A DNA stretch of 64,000 bases, taken from contig CAWGFN010000002.1 of the NCBI GenBank assembly GCA_963821885.1, forward strand, positions 372,001 through 436,000, read 5' to 3'. The stretch comes from Oleiagrimonas sp963821885. GTDB taxonomy: Bacteria > Pseudomonadota > Gammaproteobacteria > Xanthomonadales > Rhodanobacteraceae. Below are positions 35,116 through 42,189 of the stretch, piece by piece; within the stretch, counting starts at the first letter, position 1, and each line of letters starts with the position of its first letter. A program made the translations under genes and the position numbers. Below the pieces are notes generated by a model. It searched no databases. It was not told the DNA's origin and was given only the letters and a program-made list of their open reading frames with translations.

Positions 35116-35531
35116 GCTGCCTCGTGTTGCCTGCGACGGGGAAAGCGGCAAGCGTATCAGCAAGTGCCGGCGCGCGGACCCCGGGGCGCAGGCCAGTGAC
35201 GGCGCGTATGGTCCAAGCACATGTATGAATTGGCTTTTTCGCGGACCATCGGGCAGAACAGGGGGGCCGTATGTTGCGCCGTACCTTGCGATGCAACATG
35301 CAAATTTGCTATCAAGAGGGGCCAACCGGGCGAGCCCCGCGTCGGCCCCGCTGGATGGGCCGCCGACTTGCCCCCGACCCCTCGCGCCTCCGGGCGTGGG
35401 ATAATCGTCTGTCTACAAACAACCGAGCAGGCTGCGCAGCGCCGGTATCCGCGCACTGCGTTCGCGCTTGTCCGCGCCCAGGGCCGGCCTCGCGCACCCT
35501 GTTCGACATGGCCATCACCCGGGAGGATCTC
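35116..35531. other. 416-bp divergent promoter region, kynA / pdhA
   Basis: No gene supported. Contains the perfect dyad GCAAATTTGC (35300-35309) in a locally AT-rich patch, a plausible regulator site about 185 bp before kynA. GATAAT at 35400-35405 could be a -10 for the pdh operon, about 130 bp before pdhA, without a good -35. The rest shows nothing recognisable. Confidence 0.35.
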
Positions 35532-36623
35532 GTGTCCATCGCCGCCAAGTTTGAAATCGAACACCTGCAGTATCTCGATCCCGAGGGCAAGCTGCTCGTC
35601 AAGGAGAAGGACCTTCCGGCCTTCGCCAGGGACCTCGACCACATGGTCGAGCTGTACAAGCTGATGGTCTCCACGCGGGTGTTCGACACCAAGTCCATCG
35701 CCCTGCAGCGCACCGGCAAGCTGGGCACCTACGCCAGCTGCCTGGGCCACGAGGCCGCGCACGTGGGCATCGGCAGCGCCATGAAGGACGAGGACGTGTT
35801 CGCGCCCAGCTACCGCGAATACGGCGCGCAGCTGTATCGCGGCGTGCAGCCGCGCGAGGTCTACACCTACTGGGGTGGCGACGAGCGCGGCAACGACTAC
35901 CAGAAGGAACCGGCCCGCCACGACTTCGCCTGGTCGGTGCCGATCGCCACGCAGTGCCTGCACGCGGCGGGCAGCGCGCTGGCCTTCAAGATCCGCGGCG
36001 AGAAGCGCGTGGCCGTGTGCACCGTCGGCGACGGCGGTTCGTCCAAGGCCGACTTCTACGGCGCCATCAACATCGCCGGCGCGCAGCAGCTGCCGCTGGT
36101 GGCGGTGATCGTCAACAACCAGTGGGCGATCTCGGTGCCGCGCAGCATCCAGACCGGCGCCGAGACCCTGGCGCAGAAGGCCATCGCGGCCGGCCTGCCG
36201 ACCATCCAGGTCGACGGCAACGACATCATCGCCGTGCGCAAGGCCATGGAGGACGCGCTCGAGCGCGCCCGCAAGGGCGAGGGCGCCAGCGTCATCGAGG
36301 CGGTCACCTACCGCCTGGGCGACCACACCACCGCCGACGATGCGCGCCGCTACCGCGACAACGCCGAGGTCGACGAGGCCCGCGCCAAGGAGCCGATCAA
36401 GCGCCTGCGCGCGTATCTCGAGTCGAAGAAGGCCTGGGACCAGAAGAAGGAAGACGCCTGGCTGGCCGAATGCGACGACTGGATGGACAACGAGGTCAAC
36501 GCCTACCTGGAGACCAAGACCCAGCCGGTGACCGCGATGTTCGACTACACCTTCGCCGAACTGCCCGAAGACCTGGCGCGCCAGCGCGCCGAGGCCGTGG
36601 CGCTGGAATCCAAGGAGCACTGA
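35532..36623 (+). CDS. pdhA: 2-oxoacid (pyruvate) dehydrogenase E1 component, alpha subunit
   Basis: ThDP-dependent decarboxylase subunit. 363 residues from the GTG at 35532, chosen for the GGGAGG 5 nt upstream; an ATG at 35508 adds 8 residues without a ribosome site. ThDP/Mg motif GDG...NN (VGDGGSSKADFYGA to VIVNNQWA), substrate-side PSYREYGAQLYRG, and the regulatory-loop segment YRLGDHTTADD. A 2-subunit E1 of this type can be pyruvate- or branched-chain-specific; the operon pdhA-pdhB-aceF with one lipoyl domain fits pyruvate, but bkd is not excluded. Confidence 0.9.
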   Translation: MSIAAKFEIEHLQYLDPEGKLLVKEKDLPAFARDLDHMVELYKLMVSTRVFDTKSIALQRTGKLGTYASCLGHEAAHVGIGSAMKDEDVFAPSYREYGAQLYRGVQPREVYTYWGGDERGNDYQKEPARHDFAWSVPIATQCLHAAGSALAFKIRGEKRVAVCTVGDGGSSKADFYGAINIAGAQQLPLVAVIVNNQWAISVPRSIQTGAETLAQKAIAAGLPTIQVDGNDIIAVRKAMEDALERARKGEGASVIEAVTYRLGDHTTADDARRYRDNAEVDEARAKEPIKRLRAYLESKKAWDQKKEDAWLAECDDWMDNEVNAYLETKTQPVTAMFDYTFAELPEDLARQRAEAVALESKEH

Positions 36624-36626
36624 GCC

Positions 36627-37607
36627 ATGGCACAGATCACCCTCATCGAAGCCGTCACCCAGGCCATGGCCTACGAAATGGCCCACGACGACTCGGTCGT
36701 GGTGCTGGGCGAGGACGTCGGCGTCAACGGCGGCGTGTTCCGCGCCACCCAGGGCCTGCAGGAGAAGTTCGGCCCGTTGCGCGTGCTCGACACCCCGCTG
36801 GACGAGACCACCATCGCCGGCACCACCATCGGCCTGGCCGTGCAGGGCATGAAGCCCATCGCCGAGGCGCAGTTCGAGGGCTTCATCTACCCGATGATGG
36901 AGCACATCAACTGCCACGCCGCGCGCATGCGCAACCGCACCCGCGGCCGCCTGTCGGTGCCGGCGGTGTTCCGCGCCCCCTGGGGCGGCGGCATCCGCGC
37001 GCCCGAGCACCACTCGGAGGCCAACGAGCACCTGTTCACCAACGTGCCGGGCCTGCGCGTGGTCCTGCCGTCCTCGCCGGCGCGCGCCTACGGCCTGCTG
37101 CTGGCGGCGATCCGCGATCCCGATCCGGTCATCTTCCTCGAACCCAAGCGCATCTACCGCCAGTACAAGGAAGAGGTGCCCGACGACGGCGAGGCCCTGC
37201 CGCTGGACGTGTGCTTCGTGCTGCGCGACGGCACCGACGTGACCCTGGTGACCTGGGGCGCGCAGGTCAAGGAATGCCTGGAGGCCGCCGACGAGCTGGC
37301 CGAGGAAGGCATCAGCGCCGAGGTCATCGACGTGGCCACGCTGACGCCTCTGGACTTCGACACCATCGCCGAGTCGGTCAGCAAGACCGGCCGCTGCGTG
37401 ATCGTGCACGAGGCGCCCAAGACCGCCGGCTTCGGCGCCGAGATCGCCGCCCGCCTGGCCGAGGAGTGCCTGTACGACCTGCTGGCCCCGGTGCAGCGCG
37501 TGACCGGCTACGACACGCACATCCCGCTGTTCCAGCTGGAAATGAAGTACCTGCCCAGCGTGGACCGCATCGTCACCGCGGCGAAGAAGACCTTGGCGGT
37601 GAGCTAA
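36627..37607 (+). CDS. pdhB: 2-oxoacid (pyruvate) dehydrogenase E1 component, beta subunit
   Basis: 326 residues, transketolase-like pyrimidine-binding subunit pairing with pdhA. Motifs LGEDVGVNGGVFRAT, TPLDETTIAGTTIGLA, GLRVVLPSSPARAYGLL and the C-terminal IVHEAPKTAGFGAEIAA. Starts 3 bp after the pdhA stop with AAGGAG 9 nt upstream; clearly cotranscribed. Followed by a 139-bp spacer of three hairpins before aceF. Confidence 0.94.
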   Translation: MAQITLIEAVTQAMAYEMAHDDSVVVLGEDVGVNGGVFRATQGLQEKFGPLRVLDTPLDETTIAGTTIGLAVQGMKPIAEAQFEGFIYPMMEHINCHAARMRNRTRGRLSVPAVFRAPWGGGIRAPEHHSEANEHLFTNVPGLRVVLPSSPARAYGLLLAAIRDPDPVIFLEPKRIYRQYKEEVPDDGEALPLDVCFVLRDGTDVTLVTWGAQVKECLEAADELAEEGISAEVIDVATLTPLDFDTIAESVSKTGRCVIVHEAPKTAGFGAEIAARLAEECLYDLLAPVQRVTGYDTHIPLFQLEMKYLPSVDRIVTAAKKTLAVS

Positions 37608-37616
37608 GGCTTTGCC

Positions 37617-37640
37617 CCTCCCCCTGCTCGCAGGGGGAGG
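37617..37640 (+). repeat. Intergenic GC hairpin, copy 1
   Basis: CCTCCCCCTG-CTCG-CAGGGGGAGG, perfect 10-bp stem. A similar unit recurs at 37692; both flank a 24-bp palindrome between pdhB and aceF. Confidence 0.8.
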
Positions 37641-37655
37641 TCGGGTGGGGGTCCG

Positions 37656-37679
37656 GCGTTTCGGCCATGGCCGAAACGC
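37656..37679. repeat. Perfect 24-bp palindrome between pdhB and aceF
   Basis: Two 12-base arms, GCGTTTCGGCCA and its complement, with no loop. As RNA it would need an internal loop, so it may act as DNA (cruciform or protein site) or form a stem in mRNA with its outer 9-10 bp. Confidence 0.85.
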
Positions 37680-37691
37680 ACCCTGCCCCAA

Positions 37692-37715
37692 CCCTCCCCT
37701 GCTGGCAGGGGAGGG
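37692..37715 (+). repeat. Intergenic GC hairpin, copy 2
   Basis: CCCTCCCCTG-CTGG-CAGGGGAGGG, perfect 10-bp stem, near-copy of the hairpin at 37617 with the same CCTG-CT.G-CAGG core. No T tract, so not an intrinsic terminator. Confidence 0.8.
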
Positions 37716-37746
37716 AGCCATCACCAGACATACTCAGGAAACGACC

Positions 37747-39084
37747 ATGGCCGACATCAAGACTTTCAACCTGCCCGACCTCGGCGAAGGCCTGCCCGAC
37801 GCCACCATCGTCGAATGGCACGTCAAGGAAGGCGACGACATCAAGCTCGATGCGCCGCTGGCCTCGATGGAGACCGCCAAGGCCGTCGTCGACGTGCCCT
37901 CGCCCTACACCGGCAAGGTGGTCAAGCTGTACGGCGCGCCCGGTGACGTGATCGAGACCGGCGCCGCGCTGGCCGATTTCGAGCCGGACCCGAACGCCAA
38001 GCAGCGCGCCGAGTCGCAGGACACCGGCCACAGCCACGGCCCGAAGAAGAAGAAGGCCGCCGAACCGGCGCCCGCGCCGGCGCCGGCCGCCACGGCCGAT
38101 CGCGAGGACGAGGGCACCGTGGTCGGTGCCATGGCCAGCAGCAACGCCGTGCATGTCGAACAGGTCTCCAGCGCCGGCGGCGTCAAGGCCGTGCCGGCCG
38201 TGCGCGCGATGGCCAGGAAGCTCAAGGTCGACCTGACCCGCGTGCAGCCGACCGGCGAAGGCGGCGTGGTCACGCTCAAGGACGTCAAGCAGGCCGCCGC
38301 CAACGGCAGCGCGCCGCTCGGCGCCGCCCCGGCCCGCGCCGCCGCTCCGGTGGCCGCCGCGCCCGCGCCGACGGGAAGCGGCCAGCGCACCACCGTGTCG
38401 CAGGCCGGCAAGCCCATGCGCACGTCGCCGCCGACCGTCACCGCCAGCGGCCAGCCCGAACAGCTCAAGGGCGTGCGCCGCAACATGGCCCGCGTGATGG
38501 CCGACGCCCACGCCAACGTGGTGCCGACCTCCATCGTCGACGACGCCGACCTGCACGCCTGGATCGGCAAGCAGGACATCACCGCGCGCCTGATCCGCGC
38601 CATCGTCGCCGCCTGCAAGGCGGTGCCGGCGCTGAACGCCTGGTTCGACGGCGACAACCTGACCCGCACGCTGCACCCGCACGTGGACATCGGCATCGCC
38701 GTGGACACCGACGACGGCCTGTTCGTGCCGGCCCTGCGCAACGCCGACATGCTCGACGCCAACGGCCTGCGCCAGGGCATCAACCGCCTGCGCAGCCAGG
38801 TCATGGACCGCACCATCCCGTCCTCGGAGCTTTCGGGCTACACCATCAGCCTGTCCAACTTCGGCATGTTCGCCGGCCGCTACGCCACCCCGGTGGTGGT
38901 GCCGCCGTGCGTGGCCATCGTCGGCGCCGGCAAGCTGTGCCACGACGTGGTCGCGGTGATGGGCGGCGTCGAGGTGCATCGCCGCATGCCGATCAGCCTG
39001 ACCTTCGACCACCGCGCCGCTACCGGCGGCGAAGCCGCGCGCTTCCTCAAGGCGCTGCTGGACGACCTGGCCCTGCCGCAGTGA
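37747..39084 (+). CDS. aceF: Dihydrolipoamide acyltransferase, E2 of the 2-oxoacid dehydrogenase
   Basis: 445 residues, AGGAA 6-7 nt before the ATG. One lipoyl domain (about 1-80, Lys in METAKAVVDVP), an Ala/Pro linker, the peripheral-subunit-binding domain (about 150-185, VPAVRAMARKLKVDLTRVQPTG), a second linker, and the catalytic domain (about 240-445). The catalytic motif reads DHRAATGGEAARF: the catalytic His and Arg are kept but the Asp of HRxxDG is Thr. Moves acyl groups from E1 to CoA. E3 (lpd) is not encoded next to it. Confidence 0.92.
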   Translation: MADIKTFNLPDLGEGLPDATIVEWHVKEGDDIKLDAPLASMETAKAVVDVPSPYTGKVVKLYGAPGDVIETGAALADFEPDPNAKQRAESQDTGHSHGPKKKKAAEPAPAPAPAATADREDEGTVVGAMASSNAVHVEQVSSAGGVKAVPAVRAMARKLKVDLTRVQPTGEGGVVTLKDVKQAAANGSAPLGAAPARAAAPVAAAPAPTGSGQRTTVSQAGKPMRTSPPTVTASGQPEQLKGVRRNMARVMADAHANVVPTSIVDDADLHAWIGKQDITARLIRAIVAACKAVPALNAWFDGDNLTRTLHPHVDIGIAVDTDDGLFVPALRNADMLDANGLRQGINRLRSQVMDRTIPSSELSGYTISLSNFGMFAGRYATPVVVPPCVAIVGAGKLCHDVVAVMGGVEVHRRMPISLTFDHRAATGGEAARFLKALLDDLALPQ

Positions 39085-39770
39085 TCCGGCGGGCCGCGCC
39101 GTCGGGGTCCGGCGAAGCTCCACGGAGCTTCGTCGGACGCCTGGCGGCGTCGGCCCTGCTCGCCGTTCTCCTGGGCGCAGGCGCCTGCGCCCGCGACGCG
39201 CCGCGGCACCGCCCGGCCGTCCACAACCTGCGCACCGGCGCTCACGAAGTCATCACCACGCACGGCCTGGATGTCCGCCTGCGCATGCCCGCGCGCTACC
39301 GCGTGGCGCCACCCGAGCACCGCAGCGACCGCTTCAACGGCCATCCATTCCGGATCTCGCTGACCGCGTTCCTGGCCGCCGACAGCGCCGTGATGGTGCA
39401 TGCCGAGACCGTCGCCGACGACAGCGGCGCCTCCAACTACGACGACCTGCCGACCGGCACCCTGGCCGGCCTGGCCTTTCATCGCCGTCCCGATCAGTGC
39501 GTCGACCTGACCCGGGACCAGCTGAAGGGCGAACACGACCTGCTGTGGCTGGCCCGCAACGGCTTCCCGCCCACCGGCCCGCTGCAGGTGCGGCAATACC
39601 TGCGCAGCACCGCCGCGCACGATCGCGAGATCGTGCTGACCTTCATGGTCCGCGTGCCCGATTGCGCCCGGCGCGAGGACAACCGCCAGCGCCTGACCGG
39701 CCTGATCGGTCAGCTGCGCATCGATGGCCGCCCCGCGCTGCCCGCGCCAACCCGCGCCTCCCGCCCCTGA
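39081..39770 (+). CDS. Putative lipoprotein of unknown function
   Basis: 229 residues from a GTG that overlaps the aceF stop (GTGA, 39081-39084), implying translational coupling. Arg-rich start, hydrophobic ASALLAVLLG and lipobox GAGAC suggest a lipid-anchored envelope protein. The body is mixed alpha/beta with GHPFRISLTAFLAADSAVMVHAE and FHRRPDQCVDL; no family recognised. Its stop codon lies inside the start of a dispersed repeat module (39767). Linked to the E2 gene by position only. Confidence 0.6.
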   Translation: MIRRAAPSGSGEAPRSFVGRLAASALLAVLLGAGACARDAPRHRPAVHNLRTGAHEVITTHGLDVRLRMPARYRVAPPEHRSDRFNGHPFRISLTAFLAADSAVMVHAETVADDSGASNYDDLPTGTLAGLAFHRRPDQCVDLTRDQLKGEHDLLWLARNGFPPTGPLQVRQYLRSTAAHDREIVLTFMVRVPDCARREDNRQRLTGLIGQLRIDGRPALPAPTRASRP

Positions 39771-39835
39771 CGCAAAGCACAAGCATCCCGGGTCCCGGGT
39801 CCCGAGTCCCTGGCCCTTCACGTAGCCCGGATAAG
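39767..39835 (+). repeat. Composite repeat module, short copy
   Basis: CTGACGCAAAGC, AAGCAT, a few TCCCGGG/TCCCGAG heptamers, then CCTGGCCC-TTCACGTAGCCCGGAT. The same order of blocks recurs, expanded, at 39935-40140. The first three bases after C are the stop codon of the preceding lipoprotein gene. Confidence 0.75.
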
Positions 39836-39851
39836 CAAAGCGCATCCGGGA
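39821..39851 (+). repeat. REP palindrome
   Basis: CGTAGCCCGGATAAG-CAAAG-CGCATCCGGGA, the best consensus copy in the window. Forms an inverted pair with 39897-39931. Confidence 0.88.
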
Positions 39852-39896
39852 CCGGGAAATCCAGACCGTGCGCGTTGCGGGGCCGCGTGGCGGACA

Positions 39897-39931
39897 TCCC
39901 GGATGCGCCCTGCGGGCTTATCCGGGCTACG
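39897..39931 (-). repeat. REP palindrome, inverted partner
   Basis: TCCCGGATGCG-CCCTGCGGG-CTTATCCGGGCTACG, reverse orientation of the copy at 39821, 45 bp away; together a BIME-like pair in the 355-bp gap (39771-40125) that holds no gene. Confidence 0.88.
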
Positions 39932-39934
39932 GCC

Positions 39935-40140
39935 CTGACGCAAAGCGTAAGCATTCCGGGTTCCGGGTCCCGGGTCCCGGGTCCCGAGCTCCGGGTTCCG
40001 GGTTCCGGGTTCCGGGTTCCGGGTTCCGGGTTCCGGGTTCCGGGTTCCGGGTCCCGAGTCCCGAGTCCCGAGTCCCGAGTCCCGAGTCCCGAGTCCCGAG
40101 CCCCGAGTCCCGAGCCCCTGGCCCATCACGTAGCCCGGAT
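39935..40140 (+). repeat. Composite repeat module with 23 heptamers
   Basis: Opens with CTGACGCAAAGC and AAGCAT. Then 23 consecutive heptamers of form YYCCGRG (39954-40114), including runs of eight TTCCGGG and seven TCCCGAG. It closes CCTGGCCCATCACGTAGCCCGGAT. Expanded version of the module at 39767. The tract ends inside the last codons of the convergent small gene at 40126. Confidence 0.88.
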
Positions 40141-40359
40141 CGCAGCCACGCTGAGCAGCGCGAAAAAAATCACGGGCACCCAGCGCCGTATCAGCACGCC
40201 ATCCAGCGGGGCATAGGGCGGCACGGGCAGCTTGATGGCGACGACGATGCCCACGATGGTGGCCGACAGGCACAGCCCCAAGCCCACCAGCATCATCCAT
40301 CGCTTGGGTACGTAGCGGTAGCTCCTGACGTGCATCATGCCTCGATCATCCTGATCCAT
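40126..40359 (-). CDS. Small membrane protein, C-terminus within a REP
   Basis: 77 residues (or 70 from an internal ATG). Two hydrophobic helices (about 21-43 and 58-74) after a basic N-terminus, with KLPVPPYAPLDGVLIRRW between them. No family recognised. The final residues AAIRAT and the stop are encoded by the CACGTAGCCCGGAT repeat, so the C-terminus may have been set by repeat insertion. Real-gene status rests on TM pattern and codon bias only. Confidence 0.5.
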   Translation of the reverse strand: MDQDDRGMMHVRSYRYVPKRWMMLVGLGLCLSATIVGIVVAIKLPVPPYAPLDGVLIRRWVPVIFFALLSVAAIRAT

Positions 40360-40446
40360 GCCGCGGAAGCTCGCCGTGTGGCGTCCGCGCGTGTCCCCTG
40401 CGCTGCATGGGCGCGCCGTGGCGGCGCCCCCGGCTGTCGCCGCGCG

Positions 40447-40764
40447 TCAGGCCGTGGCCGGTCGGCGCCAGATGCGGTTGCGGACCACCAGGCCCGTGAA
40501 CAGCACCAGCGAGAAGCCGCCGTAGGCGTAGAGCACCGGCGCCACCATCTGCCACACGCCGATGTGTCCCTGGTGCGGCAGGACGGCGGTGCTGGCGTAC
40601 CCGTAGTGGGCCAGGCCCACCGCGGCAAGGGCGGCCAGCAGCAGCATGGCGCCGTCCAGCAGGCGCCGGCCGCGGGTGCGCGGCAGCGACTTGGGATAGC
40701 TCCAGTAGGCCCAGGCCAGGATCAGCAGCCAGGGCGCCAGCAACACGAGCGCGAGATTGTCCAA
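40447..40764 (-). CDS. Conserved-type membrane protein downstream of trpS
   Basis: 105 residues using a TTG start at 40764, one base after the trpS stop, with GGAGG 6 nt upstream; no ATG is available. Three hydrophobic helices (about 3-18, 37-55, 70-92) separated by SYPKSLPRTRGRR and YGYASTAVLPHQGHIGVW. No family recognised. Tight coupling to trpS implies a shared transcript. Confidence 0.6.
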   Translation of the reverse strand: MDNLALVLLAPWLLILAWAYWSYPKSLPRTRGRRLLDGAMLLLAALAAVGLAHYGYASTAVLPHQGHIGVWQMVAPVLYAYGGFSLVLFTGLVVRNRIWRRPATA

Positions 40765-40765
40765 C

Positions 40766-42121
40766 TCAGTCCTCCTTCGCCGCCGCGATCTCGGCCAGGC
40801 CGGCGCGCACGCGGGCGCTGACGGTCGCGGCATCGGCCGCGGCCAGCGGCGGGGTCAGCGCCACGGTTTCGCCGTCGAGGCGAAGCGCCATGGCATCGTC
40901 CTCGGGCACCAGCTCGACGGCATCGACCGCGGCCAGCAGCGCGCGGATCGCCTCGCCCGACGCCTTGGGATCGTCGAAGCCGCGCGACAACGCCAGCTCC
41001 TCGCCATCGGCGGCCATCAGGCGGAAGCGGAAGCTGCCGTCCTTTTCGCGGAAGCTGACCAGGCGCGCCTGCTTCGCGGCTTTCCTGCGACCCTTCTTCC
41101 TGCTGCCGGCCGAGCTGGCGTCGCCGTGGCCCAGGCCCACCGCGTCACGCAGTTGCGCCAGCAGCGGCGTGGCGGTCTTGCGCGCGCGCTCGGCGCCGGC
41201 CATGAGGATGGCCTCGACCTCGTCCGGGTGCGCCATCAGCTGCGCGTAGCGCTCGCGCATCGGCGCCAGCTCGCGCTCGATGCGGTCGAACAGGCGCTGC
41301 TTGGCCTCGCCCCAGCCCAGGCCAGCCTCGAGCTCGGCGCGGAAGGCGGCCGTTTCATCGGCCCCGGCGAAGGCGCGGAAGATGGTGTACAGCGACGAAC
41401 CCTCGGCGTCCTTGGGTTCGCCCGGTTCGCGCGAGTCGGTGACGATGCGCATGATCGCCGCGCGGGTGGCCTTGGCGCCGCCCTCGAACAGCGGGATGGT
41501 GTTGTCGTAGCTCTTGGACATCTTGCGCCCGTCCAGGCCGGGCAGCGTGGCGACCTGCTCCTCGATCGCGGCCTCGGGCAGCACGAAGTACTCGCGCCCG
41601 TACAGGTGGTTGAAGCGTTGCGCGATGTCGCGCGCCATCTCGATGTGCTGCACCTGGTCGCGCCCGACCGGCACCTGGTGCGCGTTGAAGGCCAGGATGT
41701 CGGCCGCCATCAGCACCGGGTACATGTACAGGCCCGCGGTCACGCCGGCATCGGGATCCTCGCCGGCGGCGTTGTTGGCATCCACGGCGGCCTTGTAGGC
41801 ATGCGCGCGGTTGAGCAGGCCCTTGGCGGTGACGCAGGTCAACAGCCAGGTCAGCTCGGGGATCTCGGGGATGTCCGACTGCCGGTAGATCGTCACCCGC
41901 TCGGGATCCAGGCCGGCGGCCAGCCAGCTCGCGGCGATGGCCAGGCGCGAATGCTGCACGCGCGCCGGATCATCGCACTTGATCAGCGCGTGGTAGTCGG
42001 CCATGAAGTAGAACGCATCCACGTCCGCGCGACGGCTGGCCGCCAGCGCCGGGCGGATCGCGCCCACGTAGTTGCCCAGGTGCGGAATGCCGCTGGTGGT
42101 GATGCCGGTGAGGACTCGCAT
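40766..42121 (-). CDS. trpS: Tryptophanyl-tRNA synthetase with a C-terminal DUF1508-like domain
   Basis: Charges tRNA-Trp. 451 residues against about 330-340 for typical bacterial TrpS. Class Ic motifs are intact: HIGH-type SGIPHLGNYVGAIRP near the N-terminus, Trp-site GLYMYPVLMAADILAF and KMSKS (GRKMSKSYDN). After about residue 340 comes a basic linker (SRKKGRRKAAKQ). A ~60-residue module FREKDGSFRFRLMAADGE...SRGFDDPKASGEAI then follows, with the pattern of DUF1508/YegP domains, and a short acidic tail. Starts at 42121 and ends 1 bp before the next gene. Confidence 0.93.
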   Translation of the reverse strand: MRVLTGITTSGIPHLGNYVGAIRPALAASRRADVDAFYFMADYHALIKCDDPARVQHSRLAIAASWLAAGLDPERVTIYRQSDIPEIPELTWLLTCVTAKGLLNRAHAYKAAVDANNAAGEDPDAGVTAGLYMYPVLMAADILAFNAHQVPVGRDQVQHIEMARDIAQRFNHLYGREYFVLPEAAIEEQVATLPGLDGRKMSKSYDNTIPLFEGGAKATRAAIMRIVTDSREPGEPKDAEGSSLYTIFRAFAGADETAAFRAELEAGLGWGEAKQRLFDRIERELAPMRERYAQLMAHPDEVEAILMAGAERARKTATPLLAQLRDAVGLGHGDASSAGSRKKGRRKAAKQARLVSFREKDGSFRFRLMAADGEELALSRGFDDPKASGEAIRALLAAVDAVELVPEDDAMALRLDGETVALTPPLAAADAATVSARVRAGLAEIAAAKED

Positions 42122-42189
42122 GTCGGGGCGTGTGATCCAGGCTGGCTCTAGGTCGATGCTGCGGTCGAGTGTACGGGATCGCCGCGCCG

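Noticed and set aside
37692..37715. Intrinsic terminator between pdhB and aceF
   Set aside because: Strong stem but no T tract on either strand, and aceF clearly belongs to the same pathway unit.
35157..37724. 855-codon open frame opposite pdhA/pdhB
   Set aside because: Mirror of the strong codon bias of the pdh genes; composition is repetitive Gly/Val/His/Asp and no family pattern is present.
39954..40114. Possible CRISPR array
   Set aside because: Units are contiguous heptamers without spacers; no cas genes in the window.
39818..40300. Frame with a GTRNPEP/GTRDSGL repeat over the heptamer tract
   Set aside because: The peptide repeat is only the translation of 7-bp tandem DNA repeats in a non-coding module; no ribosome site or conserved flanks.
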